Shown: in pieces, positions 38,635 through 49,375 of the stretch
Layout of the letters: each line of letters opens with the position of its first letter
Position numbering within the stretch: the first letter of the stretch is position 1
NCBI GenBank assembly: GCA_030674155.1
Contig: CM060334.1
Span: forward strand, 28,946,336-29,010,335
Reading direction: 5' to 3'
Source of the DNA: Stramonita haemastoma
Lineage: Eukaryota; Mollusca; Gastropoda; Neogastropoda; Muricidae
DNA: 64,000 nt
The notes under the pieces: generated by a model
Database searches by the model: none
Told to the model about the DNA's origin: nothing
Seen by the model: the letters and a program-made list of their open reading frames with translations, nothing else
Program-made: the position numbers and the translations under genes

Positions 38635-38847
38635 GGACATGTGCAAGAGCATGTCTTGCGAGCACTTGTTAGTTATATTTTTTTGTTGCTTTTTTACAGC
38701 TTGACAGCAGAGTTTTATATATTTTTCATGAGCTTTTATCAATGGATGTGACAACCCTAATATGGTATCTGTGATAACAGTGTTATAGATATTGGTATTG
38801 GATTTGCATACTCATACTGGTCCATGGGTTTTGATTTGCCTTTCCAG
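37431..38847. other. Intron 3 of the scaffold gene
   Basis: Contains an antisense LINE RNase H fragment (37950-38400) and a (GT)n array at 38552-38632. Nothing else recognised. Confidence 0.7.
37950..38400 (-). pseudogene. LINE ribonuclease H domain fragment
   Basis: On the - strand an open frame includes SKVRQDLVTEIGHLIHFL, then TSVTLCWISSHCGIYFNEKV and DRIAKCGVKY. This is the RNase H signature (W-I-P-S/G-H-C-G-I ... N-E-x-A-D-x-L-A) in degenerate form, with Pro to Ser, Ala to Val and Leu to Ile changes. Upstream IYTDLKLNYLIR may correspond to the first Asp motif. A non-functional remnant of a non-LTR element that carried RNase H, a different clade from the LINE at 16.7 kb. Confidence 0.75.
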
Positions 38848-39066
38848 CTGGCAATAGAAAGTCGGGTGCAGTCATTGCAACGCATTTTGAACAAAATAGA
38901 AAGCTGCACACGATTGCCACTATCGCAACAGCTGGCCTCGGAACAGACGCCCCTACCTCACTGCACCAGCAGCACCGTGACAGCAGCAACAACATCTGCA
39001 GCACCAGCAACAGCATCTTCCAGAGATCACTGGCTGAGGGCTTGCAGCAGTGAAGAACTCGTGAAT
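38848..39066 (+). CDS. Scaffold gene, fourth coding exon
   Basis: 73 codons, acceptor CCTTTCCAG and donor AAT|GTAAGC, phase 0 both sides. Encodes a helical segment, LAIESRVQSLQRILNKIESC (likely coiled coil), followed by a Thr/Ala/Ser-rich linker and HWLRACSSEEL. Confidence 0.8.
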
Positions 39067-39554
39067 GTAAGCCTGCTGATGGTTTCTTTTGGGTTTTTTG
39101 TTAGTTTGTCATTGATGTGTGTGTGTGATCAGGTGCACATACGCAGCATGTGAGTGTACTGTTTTGTTGCGTTGAACCAAACTCAAGACTACTTTATTAG
39201 TTTCAGTGAGAAAGTGGTGTTGAAATTTGGGGGAGGGGGGGGGGGTAATATTTATCTTGCATTATAGAAAGGCATATTGTATTCACTTTCTTGTACTTTA
39301 TGTGCTGCATTGCATGATGCTGTGTGGAAGTGGTAGGAGGGGAAATAGGTTGGTGGTAAGTGGTTGATTCATATTCATTATTGTGAAAAGTGCAGCCCCA
39401 AGTTCAAGTCTCTGTCAAGCTGAGCAGTTAAGGAAACAGGTGAGTTAATGATGGGTTTTGCCAATCCAGTTCCTCTCCCCTGCAGGTATTTTTGATGAGG
39501 ATGATCTGAGGTAGAAATGTTTTGCATATGTTAAAAAGCCATCTTGTTGCATTG

Positions 39555-40140
39555 CAGGCCACTTAAGTCAGGGTATGTTTTTCAGTGTGAAATTCAGGCT
39601 GCTTTCCTTGGGGAGAGCATATCATCACAAGAACAGTGTTACCCATTATTTTCTTTCCTGAGTTTATACTTAGTTATGTTTTCATTAAGAATGGCTTTTT
39701 TTCTGCAGAAATTTGCTGGGACATTTTTTCTTTGCTGCCATGGTTTCTTTTTAATACCCCTTGTTGTGTGTTGCACAAGGGATGTTGTTTATTATTCTAT
39801 CTGAAAGACCATTCCCATACTGCCACTTGAGGTGTTGTAGAGGATGGGGGAAAATGTTCAATCTCAAACAGGGATCAAGCCCACAATGTCGTGCTTTCTA
39901 GACAGGAGTGTTGCCGCTAGACCACTGACCCACAGAACATCTTGCATACATGTTATTATAACTCATTCCACTTTTCAGAAGAGGCCTTTGTCTGCTGGTG
40001 TGAACAGATGATAAAATGTACAAAACTTGATGCACATAAAGGACTGAATGTAAAAAATTTAAAAAAATGCATATGCGTTCTGCTTATTCATTATACTCAA
40101 AATAAAAGAATTCAAATTAAAGAATTTGAATAAATGAATA
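39555..40140. mobile_element. SINE family B (-) followed by diverged SINE family A (+)
   Basis: 39555-39800 is the complement of family B (CAATTTCTG, AGAACAGTGTTACCC and CTTGGGGAGAGC blocks). 39930-40140 matches the family A core (AACATCTTGCATACATG, AGAGGCCTTTGTCTG, GTGAACAGATGATAAAATGT, CTTATTCATTATACTC) with many substitutions; 39840-39925 may be its head in another form. Confidence 0.65.
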
Positions 40141-40455
40141 AACAGAAAAATAAAGTCGACCAGTCTTTTTTAGAAGAGTAGATACATAATGGCTGGTGGC
40201 ATGACTAACACAAAACTCTCCCACTCTGTGCCAAATTTTCACACACATTGGGCTTGATACTATTGTTGAAGCATACACCAAGAGGATATCGGAGCAAGTG
40301 TGGTGTAATGGCTATAAAATATTTTATGCATCAGAACAGCACCTTGAAGAAAGTTAAACTGAAAAGCATTAAAAGAGACAGTAAGGCTCTTTGCCAGTGT
40401 ATTAACATACCTTCCTTACCTCTTACAAAATGTCCCCCACATAACCACATATTTT

Positions 40456-40536
40456 AATAATAATATAATAAAATAATAATACATGGAATTTATATAGCGC
40501 TATATCTTGTAAAAACAAATCAAAGCACTGTATTTT
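40456..40536 (-). mobile_element. Tail of the AGCGCTAT SINE-like repeat
   Basis: AATAATACATGGAATTTATA then TAGCGCTATATCTTG and CAAATCAAAGCACTG: the complement of the 3' end of the 20320-20665 element, including its ATT tail. Confidence 0.7.
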
Positions 40537-40819
40537 GTGTGCCAGTTGTTTTCTCACTTGGAGGAAGAAAGTGCATTTTAAAAGTTTGGCCATGCCTGTG
40601 TCTTTTGTTGTGTGTGCTTGCTTATTTTCTGCAGAAAAATGTGTTGTAATTTGATAGTGGTTGTAATGGGGCTTTATGTAGTGATTAAAGTACGGTTGTG
40701 ATGGTGGCAGGGTATATGAATTTAAAAGGAATTTGTAGTGAACTATCTTCCACAATTATTAAAAGGCATTGCGTTATAAGACTTTTAATGACACTTTCCA
40801 TGTTTGGGCTTCTCCTCAG

Positions 40820-41015
40820 ATCATACACCAGCAGCTGCAAGGTCTGAAGACCAGCTCTGGTCAGCTGACACCTCCACCACAGTCTGCTCCTCTGCCTGAT
40901 GGGGAAATGTGTGATGACAACAACAACAACAACGCTAGCTGGGTGTCTACCACAAAGGCCTGCACAGCCACCACCTCGCTCACACATGTCATGGTACAGC
41001 CACTGAGAGACGCCA
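40820..41015 (+). CDS. Scaffold gene, fifth coding exon
   Basis: 65 codons plus one base; acceptor TCTCCTCAG (phase 0) and donor CCA|GTAAGT (phase 1). Encodes IIHQQLQGLKTSSGQL, then Pro-rich and acidic sequence, an Asn run from an AAC repeat, and Thr-rich sequence ending VMVQPLRDA. Confidence 0.8.
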
Positions 41016-41927
41016 GTAAGTCAGTTTAATTTAACTGTTGGATTGGATTGGGTTGTTTTGTTTTGTATACCAAATTCAGTCAGGGCCGATTTATATGTGT
41101 ATTTGTCTGTTCTTCCCTGGAGAGGGCACAACACCTCCTTGTAAACACTTGAAAGTCAAGGCTTATCTATGACGGATGATGATAAACTGAAAATCCGTTT
41201 TGGTGGGAAAAAATAAAGGTTCAAATGCATGTGGGTGTGTAGATGAAACAAACAGTGAATAAACAGCTGACAACAAAAACTACACAGGAGGTCAATATCA
41301 CATTGGCACATGCACTGTATGTCTTCGGAAGCTGCCTGTCAAAATTTGCAAGTGTGTGAAGCTGGAGCCAACTTCCAAGAGCAGATTTTACACTTATTTT
41401 TGGTGACTCAAGTTGCTGTGAAACTGACACAAGGGAATGAAATTTAACACAACTAGTGCTTAATGCCCAGGCCTAAATGAAATCAATGTGATCAAAACAA
41501 ATGAACATTGTACTTTTGGTTTCCACATACGCATATTTCATCTCAAGTGCAGCATTCTTTCGCTGACCAATATCATTTGGTAGTTGCAATAGCCAACTTT
41601 ATTAAGAGACAGTTAGAACATTGCATATTTAAAAAAAAAAGATACTTCCAAACTTCTTTTTGCTTTACACATACAAATCTGTTGTGGTTTTGAGTAAGTG
41701 ATCAAGCACCATGAATGTGGGTATGACAAATTTAGAAGAAATACTTTTTGATGAACAGTAATTTTTTAAATTGATCAGCTTGTTTACTTTTTGTTTGATA
41801 GCTAAAGATTGTAGATAAAGCAATGTTTGCAGTATGAAAGTTGTTGTTATGTTGATGTTTTGTTGATGACTTTTTGTGATATATATTTTTTTAGTAAAAT
41901 TGAAAATTCCCTGTCCTCTGTTTACAG

Positions 41928-42100
41928 AAATAAAGGAAGTAATGATCACTGTTGGGAAAGGTGGAGACAAGCAGAGGGAGAAAAAAAGAGGAGTGGAGAA
42001 GCAACAGCAGAATCCATCTCTGGTGAAGACAAGCAGTGCAGTATGTGGCTATGGCCACTTAACGGCTTTGGGGTGTACGGTGCTGAACGCTTGGCTGTAA
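41928..42100 (+). CDS. Scaffold gene, sixth coding exon (possible 3' end)
   Basis: Acceptor TCTGTTTACAG; phase 1 entry joins the previous exon exactly and opens EVMITVGKGGDKQREKKRGV, a basic stretch. The frame ends in TAA at 42098-42100. However GGCT|GTAAGA at 42097 is a good donor overlapping that stop, so the gene may continue; an acceptor at 44845 with phase 2 would fit. No poly(A) signal is close by. Confidence 0.6.
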
Positions 42101-42189
42101 GAGGTCAGCTGCCCTATGTTTTCCCCACTTCTCTTTTTAGGATTGTGGTTTTCAGCAACTGCGCTATCTGGAAACTGTCTTTGATCTTA

Positions 42190-42429
42190 CAGGGAGGTAG
42201 GACTGGTCTGTAGCGTAGATGCATCCACATGTATAAATGATACACAGGGCATGCACACAACAAATGACACAGAATTTACAAAACCCCGTATATGTGGAGA
42301 GTGGTTGGAAAAAAAGCACACAAGTGGTTATTCCATTATCCTCAAAATAGAATTCTAAACAAAACAAAACAAAAAAGCACACAAAAAAACCACATGCGTG
42401 CACCTCCCCTCCCCCCCTCCCCCACTATA

Positions 42430-42505
<76 letters not shown>
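42190..42505 (+). mobile_element. Diverged SINE family A tail and (CA)n array
   Basis: 42270-42365 matches the family A 3' half (ACAGAATTTACAAAACCCCG, GGTTATTCCATTATCC). It is followed by C-rich sequence and a CA array at 42430-42505, then a poly-G run at 42617-42634. Confidence 0.6.
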
Positions 42506-42506
<1 letters not shown>

Positions 42507-42603
42507 ACAAAGCTGATGTGTACCCAGCCAGTACTGTGGCATCAAGTGCAGTAAAATACTATCAAGTGTATCCCAAAAAATTGAGTGTTCAAACAAATGA
42601 ATT

Positions 42604-42635
<32 letters not shown>

Positions 42636-42639
42636 GAGA

Positions 42640-43520
42640 TAAGTGGAAAGAACTTAAGGCTGCTTAGTGCTGTTAACCAGTTCAGCATACTGACATTTTA
42701 GATGATATGTATTACGTCTGTTTTTATAGTACTTTGATACACTTTATGCCTCCCTTTTTTACAGTCTGTTACAAATGCCTAAGTAACACACTACCTCCAT
42801 TTTTGTCTAAAGTTCAATCATCATTCATATTTTCGCTACATGTTAAAAGCGATCTGAATGCATTCTTGTTTTGATGATTGTTGTAGTCAGGGGGTGCTGA
42901 AAAGGCTTTTCAGGATATGTTTAAGGTCAGCATTTGTATCATGAGTAAGACAATTTATATATCAAGTTAGATTTTCCCAGCAAATGTACAGCTTTTTTTC
43001 AAGTGAGATTTTATTAGCAAATGTAGAGATTCCAAAATGTAAATTTTTTTTAGGGGTGGGAGTTGAATCCTATCACACTGAATAGAAATAGCAAAACCAT
43101 TGTCCTGCAATTTATGTACACATAGTTTACAATTAAAAGTTCAGTGATTTAAAAAAAAAAGCAAACTACATGGTACACTTAGCATTCACATTATGAAGTA
43201 ATGATCTCTGATTGAATTTGAATGTAGCACTGCTCTTCCACTAACACTAATTCTCCAAATTGGAAAAACATATTCTGGAGTTGAAATAGTCATTTGAAGG
43301 GATAAACAGAGCAACATTTTAGATACTCTCTTTTTGTTGTTTGTTTGTAACAAAACATAGTAATAGCAAAGTCCTCTTTCAGGCATAGTTTTTGAATACA
43401 ATCATTACTTCTACCATTGCCCAAAGAGGAGTTCTCCAAAATGTAATCTCTTTCAAAATAGCTTTCAGCTCTAGTGTATTGTAAGCCTGTTCTAACAATG
43501 GAGTAGCACAAAACCATTTG
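42640..43520. other. AT-rich intergenic or intronic sequence
   Basis: No gene, repeat family or motif recognised. Confidence 0.5.
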
Positions 43521-43524
43521 CTGT

Positions 43525-44030
43525 TATGGATTGGATAGGGATATGTTTGAGGGATAGGATACAAGTTGGAAGGGTACATGGGATAGGTTATTGTTTGGAT
43601 GGAATAGGGGATTGGATTGATGGGATGGATAGGAGATGGATGGGTAGTGGGATTGCTCTGCTGGGATGGGATGAATGGGTATGGAGATTGCTGAGGATGG
43701 GGGATTGATGGGATAGGGGATTGATAGAATGGGAGGGATCGATGGGATAGGGGACTGGTAGGATAAGGATGGATGGTTAAAGGCATTGCTGGATGGATAT
43801 GGAATGGATGGTTAAGAGGGTTGCTGGGATGGATGGTTAAGAGGGTTGCATGGGATAGGATGGTAAGAGAGGTTAGTGGATGTGATGACATGGTAGGATG
43901 GATAGGTAAGATGATTGATGGGATGAGATAGGAAATTGATGGATGGGAAAGTGGGTTGGGAATAAGGGACTGCTTTTATGGGTGGATTGGAATTGATGCG
44001 GCAACAGCAAGGAATGGGGAATAAGGGGAA
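43525..44030. repeat. Degenerate G-rich minisatellite (GGATGGATAGG-like units)
   Basis: About 500 bp of imperfect units around GGGATGGAT, GGGATAGG and GGATTGATGG; longer local repeats such as GGATGGTTAAGAGGGTTGC recur at about 43805 and 43835. The complementary strand gives Pro/His/Ser open frames that are an effect of the repeat. Confidence 0.8.
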
Positions 44031-44214
44031 AGGTTGGTACTTGTGATGAACTATTCATGAGATATCAAACACACAGACAATGAGGTGGGAGAATCACTGG
44101 ATTAAAAAAATACATTTGGTTTTGTTGTGGATCACAAGACGAACAAAGCATGTGGTTGACAATAGATGTAATTTACGAGTGTATGCTCCTAGCTTATGAT
44201 TCATATCCATTGTA

Positions 44215-44620
44215 GGGAGCAGGATAACTAGTGGTAGAGTGTAGTGTTTGTGATCTGACGGCCCAGGGTCAAGCCACCACCGAGGCACCCATTCAAGTGG
44301 AATTTTCCCTGGAGTAAAAATCAATACTGACTCCAGTCCCCTGAAAGTGTTTGGATGAGAATATACATCAAGGTCCAATGTGTGAAAACATGCAGAACAT
44401 CTTGTGCACATATTTAAATTTGTTCTGCCTTTCAGAAGAGTAGGCTATTGCATGCATGTAAGGATGGTTGACAAAATTTTAAAAAATGCATGGACACTGG
44501 TGTCATGTTTAGCATCAATCCCCGAAGTCAGAATGCAGCTACCTTTATGGTGAGCTTAAATGGTGCATATGCCAGTGAACCTCGGAGCACTAGCCAAGGA
44601 ATGAATAAAAAAGATCAAAT
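44215..44620 (+). mobile_element. Mosaic SINE: family A head and core with the CCCGAAGTC tail module
   Basis: Head AGGATAACTAGTGGTAGAG (A-box-like), CCAGGGTCAAGCC (decayed B box), GGAATTTTCCCTGGAGT, TTTGGATGAGA, AGAACATCTTGTGCACAT and AGAGTAGGC core. At about 44500 it switches to GTGTCATGTTTAGCATCAAT and CCCCGAAGTCAGAATGCAGC instead of the usual TTATTCCATTATCC tail. Confidence 0.7.
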
Positions 44621-44845
44621 TATCAGAAAACAGAAAGAAAATATTGTGAGTAGAATACTCAAAGATGGAATACCTTCTTTTACAGAAAAAGTTGTCATAC
44701 TCGGTTTTTATTTTGGGGGGAGAGGTGGGGGTGGATTTGGATTTGGGTTTTTTTTTTTCGCTTGCATGTGCTTATGACACTTTCTGGGAACGACTTGATT
44801 TGTATTTCCACCTTATATGTCATCCTGTAATAAAAATGTTTGCAG

Positions 44846-45617
44846 CAAAAGTGTGTCTTCAAAATCAGTATGTGAGCAAGGAAAGCCACTCTTCTGGTTT
44901 TGAATATCACTTTGCCTAATCATTGGCCTGTTATTTGTTTGGGCGTCTTTTGTGGTTTGGCTCTGTGAGGAATGTTTCCTATTGTTCCATTTAAAATAGA
45001 TGACTAGACCTCTTCAGTTCTGTGACACAAGTTACCATCATGTGTATGGACACTGATACCCATGATCTCAAAATTGGTTCAGACACTCACATGCACATGC
45101 AGTCAGAATTAAAGAAAATAATTGATGGCACTGATTTTGTGGCAGTGCACTTCCTACAGGAAGAGCAGGTCAAATTATTTCATGCAGGGGAATGTGCCTC
45201 GACTGAAAGTGGTATACAAAGCTGTGCGGTGATACTCTCGGGCCAGGAGAAGATATTGAATGGTTTATGTTTTTGTGATGGGGCTATTTGGGGATCTATA
45301 TGACGTACAAAGGATAATGATGTTTCTCAGCTGCTCAGTTCAAAATCCTGTAGAATTGCTAGTATATGTCCAAACCTCCTTAAAACAGATTGTGTTTATT
45401 TGTCTTTTAGAAAATACGAATCCTACGTACCTGATTGGTATTTCTGCTTAAATTTGCTTGTCAAGTATTATTCATTATAGTGGATCCAGGCTTGGCATTG
45501 AAAATAGATATATAGATCTTTCAGAATATGGATTTCCCAAGTTATCTGGATGTGGACCTCGAGATTCGGCACCAGTCTGGCTGGTCTTCTCACCAACAGA
45601 GGATGACATATGGGAAG
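44846..45617 (+). other. Possible further coding segments of the scaffold gene (weak)
   Basis: Candidate acceptor TTTGCAG at 44845 opens KSVSSKSVCEQGKPLFWF in the phase left by the 42096 donor. A 93-codon frame at 45022-45300 includes SELKKIIDGTDFVAVHFLQE; another stretch continues to 45475; and GCGPRDSAPVWLVFSPTEDD precedes a good donor (GAAG|GTAAGC, 45617). The Ser/Cys-rich composition is like the confirmed exons, but frames are interrupted and the order of exons is not resolved. Confidence 0.25.
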
Positions 45618-45619
45618 GT

Positions 45620-47379
45620 AAGCATCCCTCCCCCCCCCCCCCCCCCCAAAAAAAAAAAAAACACACCAAAAAACCAAAAAGAAAACACTATCATAGTTAC
45701 CTCCTTTTCTCCAGTAAGTTATCAAAGCAGTATAGAGCAGGTCAGGAGGGGAAAAGCAGAGGCTTTTCAGTTGATAGCATAAGTCTCTTTGAAGAGGAAA
45801 AAATCAGTTCCAGACAAATGCTCTCCTTCCAAGGGTCATGTATATTTTTGTTGATGTAATGCTTAAGACTGGTATGTAGTGAGCATACACCTTCACAACC
45901 AGCTTTTTATCTAGCTTTTTCATCACTAAAAAGTTGCTGTACCATCTGATAGCTTGAATAGTTACACTTACAGCGTAGAAGGTAATCAATAATTTGCTTC
46001 CTCTTGCTAACAAAGAATAATCATATTTTAACATGACAGGGATGGCTGTATGCCAGCAAATTTTAAAGGATATTTAGAATTTTTTTTACAAGATAATTTT
46101 AAGCTTACAATTTTTTTATTTTTTAAAGTCCACCTGAAACAATCAAACTAATACTAGTATAAACATAAAGAGTCTTGAGTTTGACAGTAAGTTAGATGTT
46201 ATGCCAAAAAGTGTAGGTTAGGCTAAACTATCTCTCCTCTCAACACACACACACACATGCATGTATGTATGTAACACAATTAATCTGCATTTATCAAAAA
46301 TTGGAGATGTCCATGAGTTATTAGTTTATTACCAAATGAAACCATGTAGTGGCATGTGCCTGTCCAAGAACACCGTGGATGATGAGACAAGACTGCTATT
46401 GCAGTCATCTGATTTGAACACACACACACACAGAAATATGAATATTTGTATTGCCTATTCCATTTTGTGTGCAATCAATGATAAAACTTAGCAAATGAAA
46501 TACTGTATGAATCACACACATGATTTTCTTTAAAAGCTAATTGAAAACACTTTAAAGTGGCTTTGAATTTTATACTATAAGGTCTGTATGCATTATTTAA
46601 TTTTTTTTTTTTTCTAGCTCTTTGTATTTCTGTATATTTTATTGGGGAGTCTTCGGGCCTATGCTCACAATCACACATTTTGAAAGACCTTCCATTCACT
46701 TCAGGATCAAACTACAATGCTACCAGCACTATTTTCTTGGTTGAGGTTGTTTTTTTGACAGTAAAGAGATAGATATTTTCACAGGAGAGTGGTCGTCTAA
46801 ATTTAGGGAAAAAAAGGCTTCAGCTTCAGGGGCTACTATGCCCCCTGAACCCCACTTACTAGGAAGGGGGGGGGGGGGGGGGATGTCACACCACTCCTTT
46901 AACCTCATCTATTGCATTATGATATTCCTCATTTGGAATCTAAAAAATGTTGGTTGCTTTGCTCTGTGATTCATGTAGTGCATAATTATTTTAGGTATTC
47001 ATTTACAGCCCCCCCCCCCCCCCCTCCCCAATCTTTGCTGTGATTATTTGACAAAGGCAATTTTAATGCCGGTGATGGTCTAAAAAAAAAAATTTCAGTA
47101 TTGGAAAGCTGTTTGAAAATCCCCCTTGTGTACATTTTAGTGCTGAATGGTTTTTGCCCGTCCTTCAGACAAACCTTTTACATACAGGAGTGGTTGAGGG
47201 AAAAATCCTCTTCTCTTCATTTGGATCTACTGTAGCTTCAGGAAAAGTCAACATCCAGTCTTTCAATATTTTGGTATCCAGTTTGTTTCTTGGTCTTTGT
47301 TCAAGGCACTGATGATGATGATGTATGCACTATAGAATTTCTTTACAACTAACAATTTGTGTTGCAGGAAATTCCTGAG
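45620..47379. other. AT-rich sequence without recognised features
   Basis: Homopolymer C and G runs at about 45632-45647, 46867-46882 and 47010-47024. No coding or repeat family recognised. Confidence 0.5.
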
Positions 47380-47530
47380 GAAAAATCAGGAAGTTGGAGT
47401 CCCAGGGCGGCTCGGGCTGTATATGGCAACATTCTGGTGGCTCCTGCGACGGTACTGGAACCATTCGTATCGGTCATTGCCTTTCTAATGGATCATTCCA
47501 GTGGCGTGGAGAGGGGGGGGTTGTCTCTCT
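47380..47530 (+). mobile_element. Interspersed repeat family C (CTGAGGAAAAATCAGGAAG type)
   Basis: Contains AGTCCCAGGGCGGCTCGGGC, TGGCAACATTCTGGTGGCTC, TCGGTCATTGCCTTTC and CCAGTGGCGTGGAGAGG. A related segment (GAGTCCCCAGGGCAGCTCGG) is at 56050-56080, following a SINE family A core. It reads as an open frame but is a repeat, not a gene. Confidence 0.6.
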
Positions 47531-47547
47531 TTTTTCCTATTAGGTTA

Positions 47548-47668
47548 CTCACTCACTCACTCACTCAGTCCCATGTCCCAAAGGACGTAGGGGGACATGA
47601 GAGAAGACGCAACGGAGATCTTTTTCCATGCTTCACGATCCTGTGTGGCTAGTAGAGCTTGCAGGTTA
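47548..47668 (-). mobile_element. 5'-truncated copy of the RTE-like LINE with target-site duplication
   Basis: About 107 bases (CACTCACTCAGTCCCATGTC through CTGTGTGGCTAGTAG) match the 3' end of the 16.7-kb LINE with essentially one indel. The 9-mer ATTAGGTTA flanks it at 47539-47547 and 47669-47677. The insertion sits just downstream of repeat family C. Such heavily 5'-truncated copies are typical of target-primed reverse transcription. Confidence 0.85.
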
Positions 47669-47679
47669 ATTAGGTTAAT

Positions 47680-47960
47680 GAGATGATAAACTGAGGTCTC
47701 GTGTGTTTCACATCATTATTTAGCACGCATAAAGAACCCATGGCAACAAGGGGGTTGTCCCTGGCAAAATTCTGTAGAAAAAAGCCTCTCTGATTGAGAA
47801 ACATATACAGTTGCAGACAGAAAAAAAAATAATGGGTAGGCGCTGCATATGTGGCAACGCACACTCCCCAGGGAGAGCAGCCCGAATTTCATGCAGAGGA
47901 ATCTGTTGTGACATAGATTCATGCAGAGGAATCTGTTGTGACATAGAGTATATAAATAAA
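47680..47960 (+). mobile_element. SINE family B
   Basis: Same blocks as 25091-25505 (GAACCCATGGCAACAAGGGG, AAAATTCTGTAG, GGGTAGGCGCTGCATATGTG, GGGAGAGCAGCCC). Near its end a 31-bp segment (ATTCATGCAGAGGAATCTGT...) is duplicated in tandem at about 47888-47946. Confidence 0.85.
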
Positions 47961-48478
47961 AATAAATAAGGGTTGGTTTTTTAGCTTGGGACATACAATG
48001 TTTTCTTAGGAGAAAAAGTTATACTGTAGGCAGCCCTGCTTCAGTGTTCTTACATTAGAAAGAAAACTGAAGTTTTTTTCACCATTGATAATGCAAATAG
48101 AGCAGTTGTATTACACACACATTATTTTATTTAAAAAAAAAAAAAAATTTAGATCTTTCCATTTAAAAAAAAAAAGGGGGGGGGGGAGAGGGAAGAAGAA
48201 AAAGCCCCTTCAAATCACACACACACAGATTTTGCATAATGACATTCAGTGGCTTTATTATTGCATATCATGTGTACATGTACTTGCAGTGAGTATACAT
48301 GTCAGGTAACCATCTATCTTGATATACGCCTGTTGAAAAAGCCCCACTATTTTTGCACATATAATTACACATACCTTTTCTAATGAAAAAAAACTCGCAT
48401 AACATATTGTATGGTAGCTGCCAGTCTATCAGTATTTGCGAAAGGAACATTATTGACAAAAATTCTGCAGAGATAAGA

Positions 48479-48564
48479 ATTTTACTCCCTGTATTTTGAG
48501 ACCAAGTCCACTAAAAAAAAACTAAAAAAACAAAAAGAGAGTCTCAAAATACTGGGAGTAAAAT
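48479..48564. repeat. Near-perfect 24-bp inverted repeat, 38-base spacer
   Basis: Arms 48479-48502 and 48541-48564 are complementary with one mismatch (arm ATTTTACTCCC-GTATTTTGAGAC). The spacer is A-rich. It could be a tiny fold-back or MITE remnant. Confidence 0.85.
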
Positions 48565-49271
48565 TGAAACCTTAAGGATGAAAAAACCACCAGAGGAATA
48601 CAAAACAGCAATGTGAGCTTTAAAATGCAATTAAAATTTTTTTTTTTTAAATCAGTGCTGGCAGTGATCACTAGGAAATTGTCTCTTTGCTGTAAAAAAA
48701 TAAATAAATTTTGGGACAAATGCGTAGGTCTCCATAGGCGTCTTAATTTCCAAAGTAAGGTGTCAAAAGTACTCGCACATATGATCCTGCACATTAAACA
48801 TTTTCCACAAAATATCCACAAAACCTCCTGGTTTTATTTTCAGTAGTCTGTCGGACAGGCACTTTACCCCATTACTCCTGTCTGAGGCCCTTACAAATGA
48901 AATACCAGGAATGAAAGCATATTTAAATTTTTTTTTTTTGGGGGGGGGGGGGGGAGGTGTGTGTGTGTTGAATGGCGGTATTTTCAGCAGAATCTGTAAC
49001 ATTGCTTTGGTCCCGCAATATGGTTCTTACTTCTGGGGGAAGGCTGGTGAAATTGAATGAATTGACAGTGTAGAATTTCATTGCATAATACCCATTAAAA
49101 AAAAAAATTCCTTTACTGTGCTGTTCAAGTTGTAAAATAAAATTGAAGAGAAAAAAAAAAAGACATGATCTTGTCTGTCATTTTCTTGTCTACTAAGTTT
49201 GCTGGACTAAGTGGGCTTGTGTTTGTGTTTGCTGGACTAAGTGGGCTAAAGCCCCACTGAGAACAGCTCAC

Positions 49272-49372
49272 TGCAATTTTCAACCAATGAGAAATTGCAG
49301 TTTTCAACCAATGAGAAATTGCAGTTTTCAACCAATGAGAAAATGCAATTTTCAACCAATGAGAAATTGCAG
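49272..49372 (+). repeat. Four-copy 24-bp tandem repeat, each with a CCAAT box
   Basis: Unit TTTTCAACCAATGAGAAATT plus TGCA/G, repeated four times with one or two base changes. Each unit holds CCAAT on the + strand. It directly precedes the first TATATAAG-bearing block. Confidence 0.9.
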
Positions 49373-49375
49373 AGA

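Noticed and set aside
43379..43891. 170-codon Pro/His/Ser-rich - strand frame
   Set aside because: Product of the GGATGG minisatellite.
47359..47652. 97-codon frame reading EIPEEKSGSWSPRAARAVYG
   Set aside because: The DNA belongs to an interspersed repeat (family C) followed by a LINE end; the frame is incidental.
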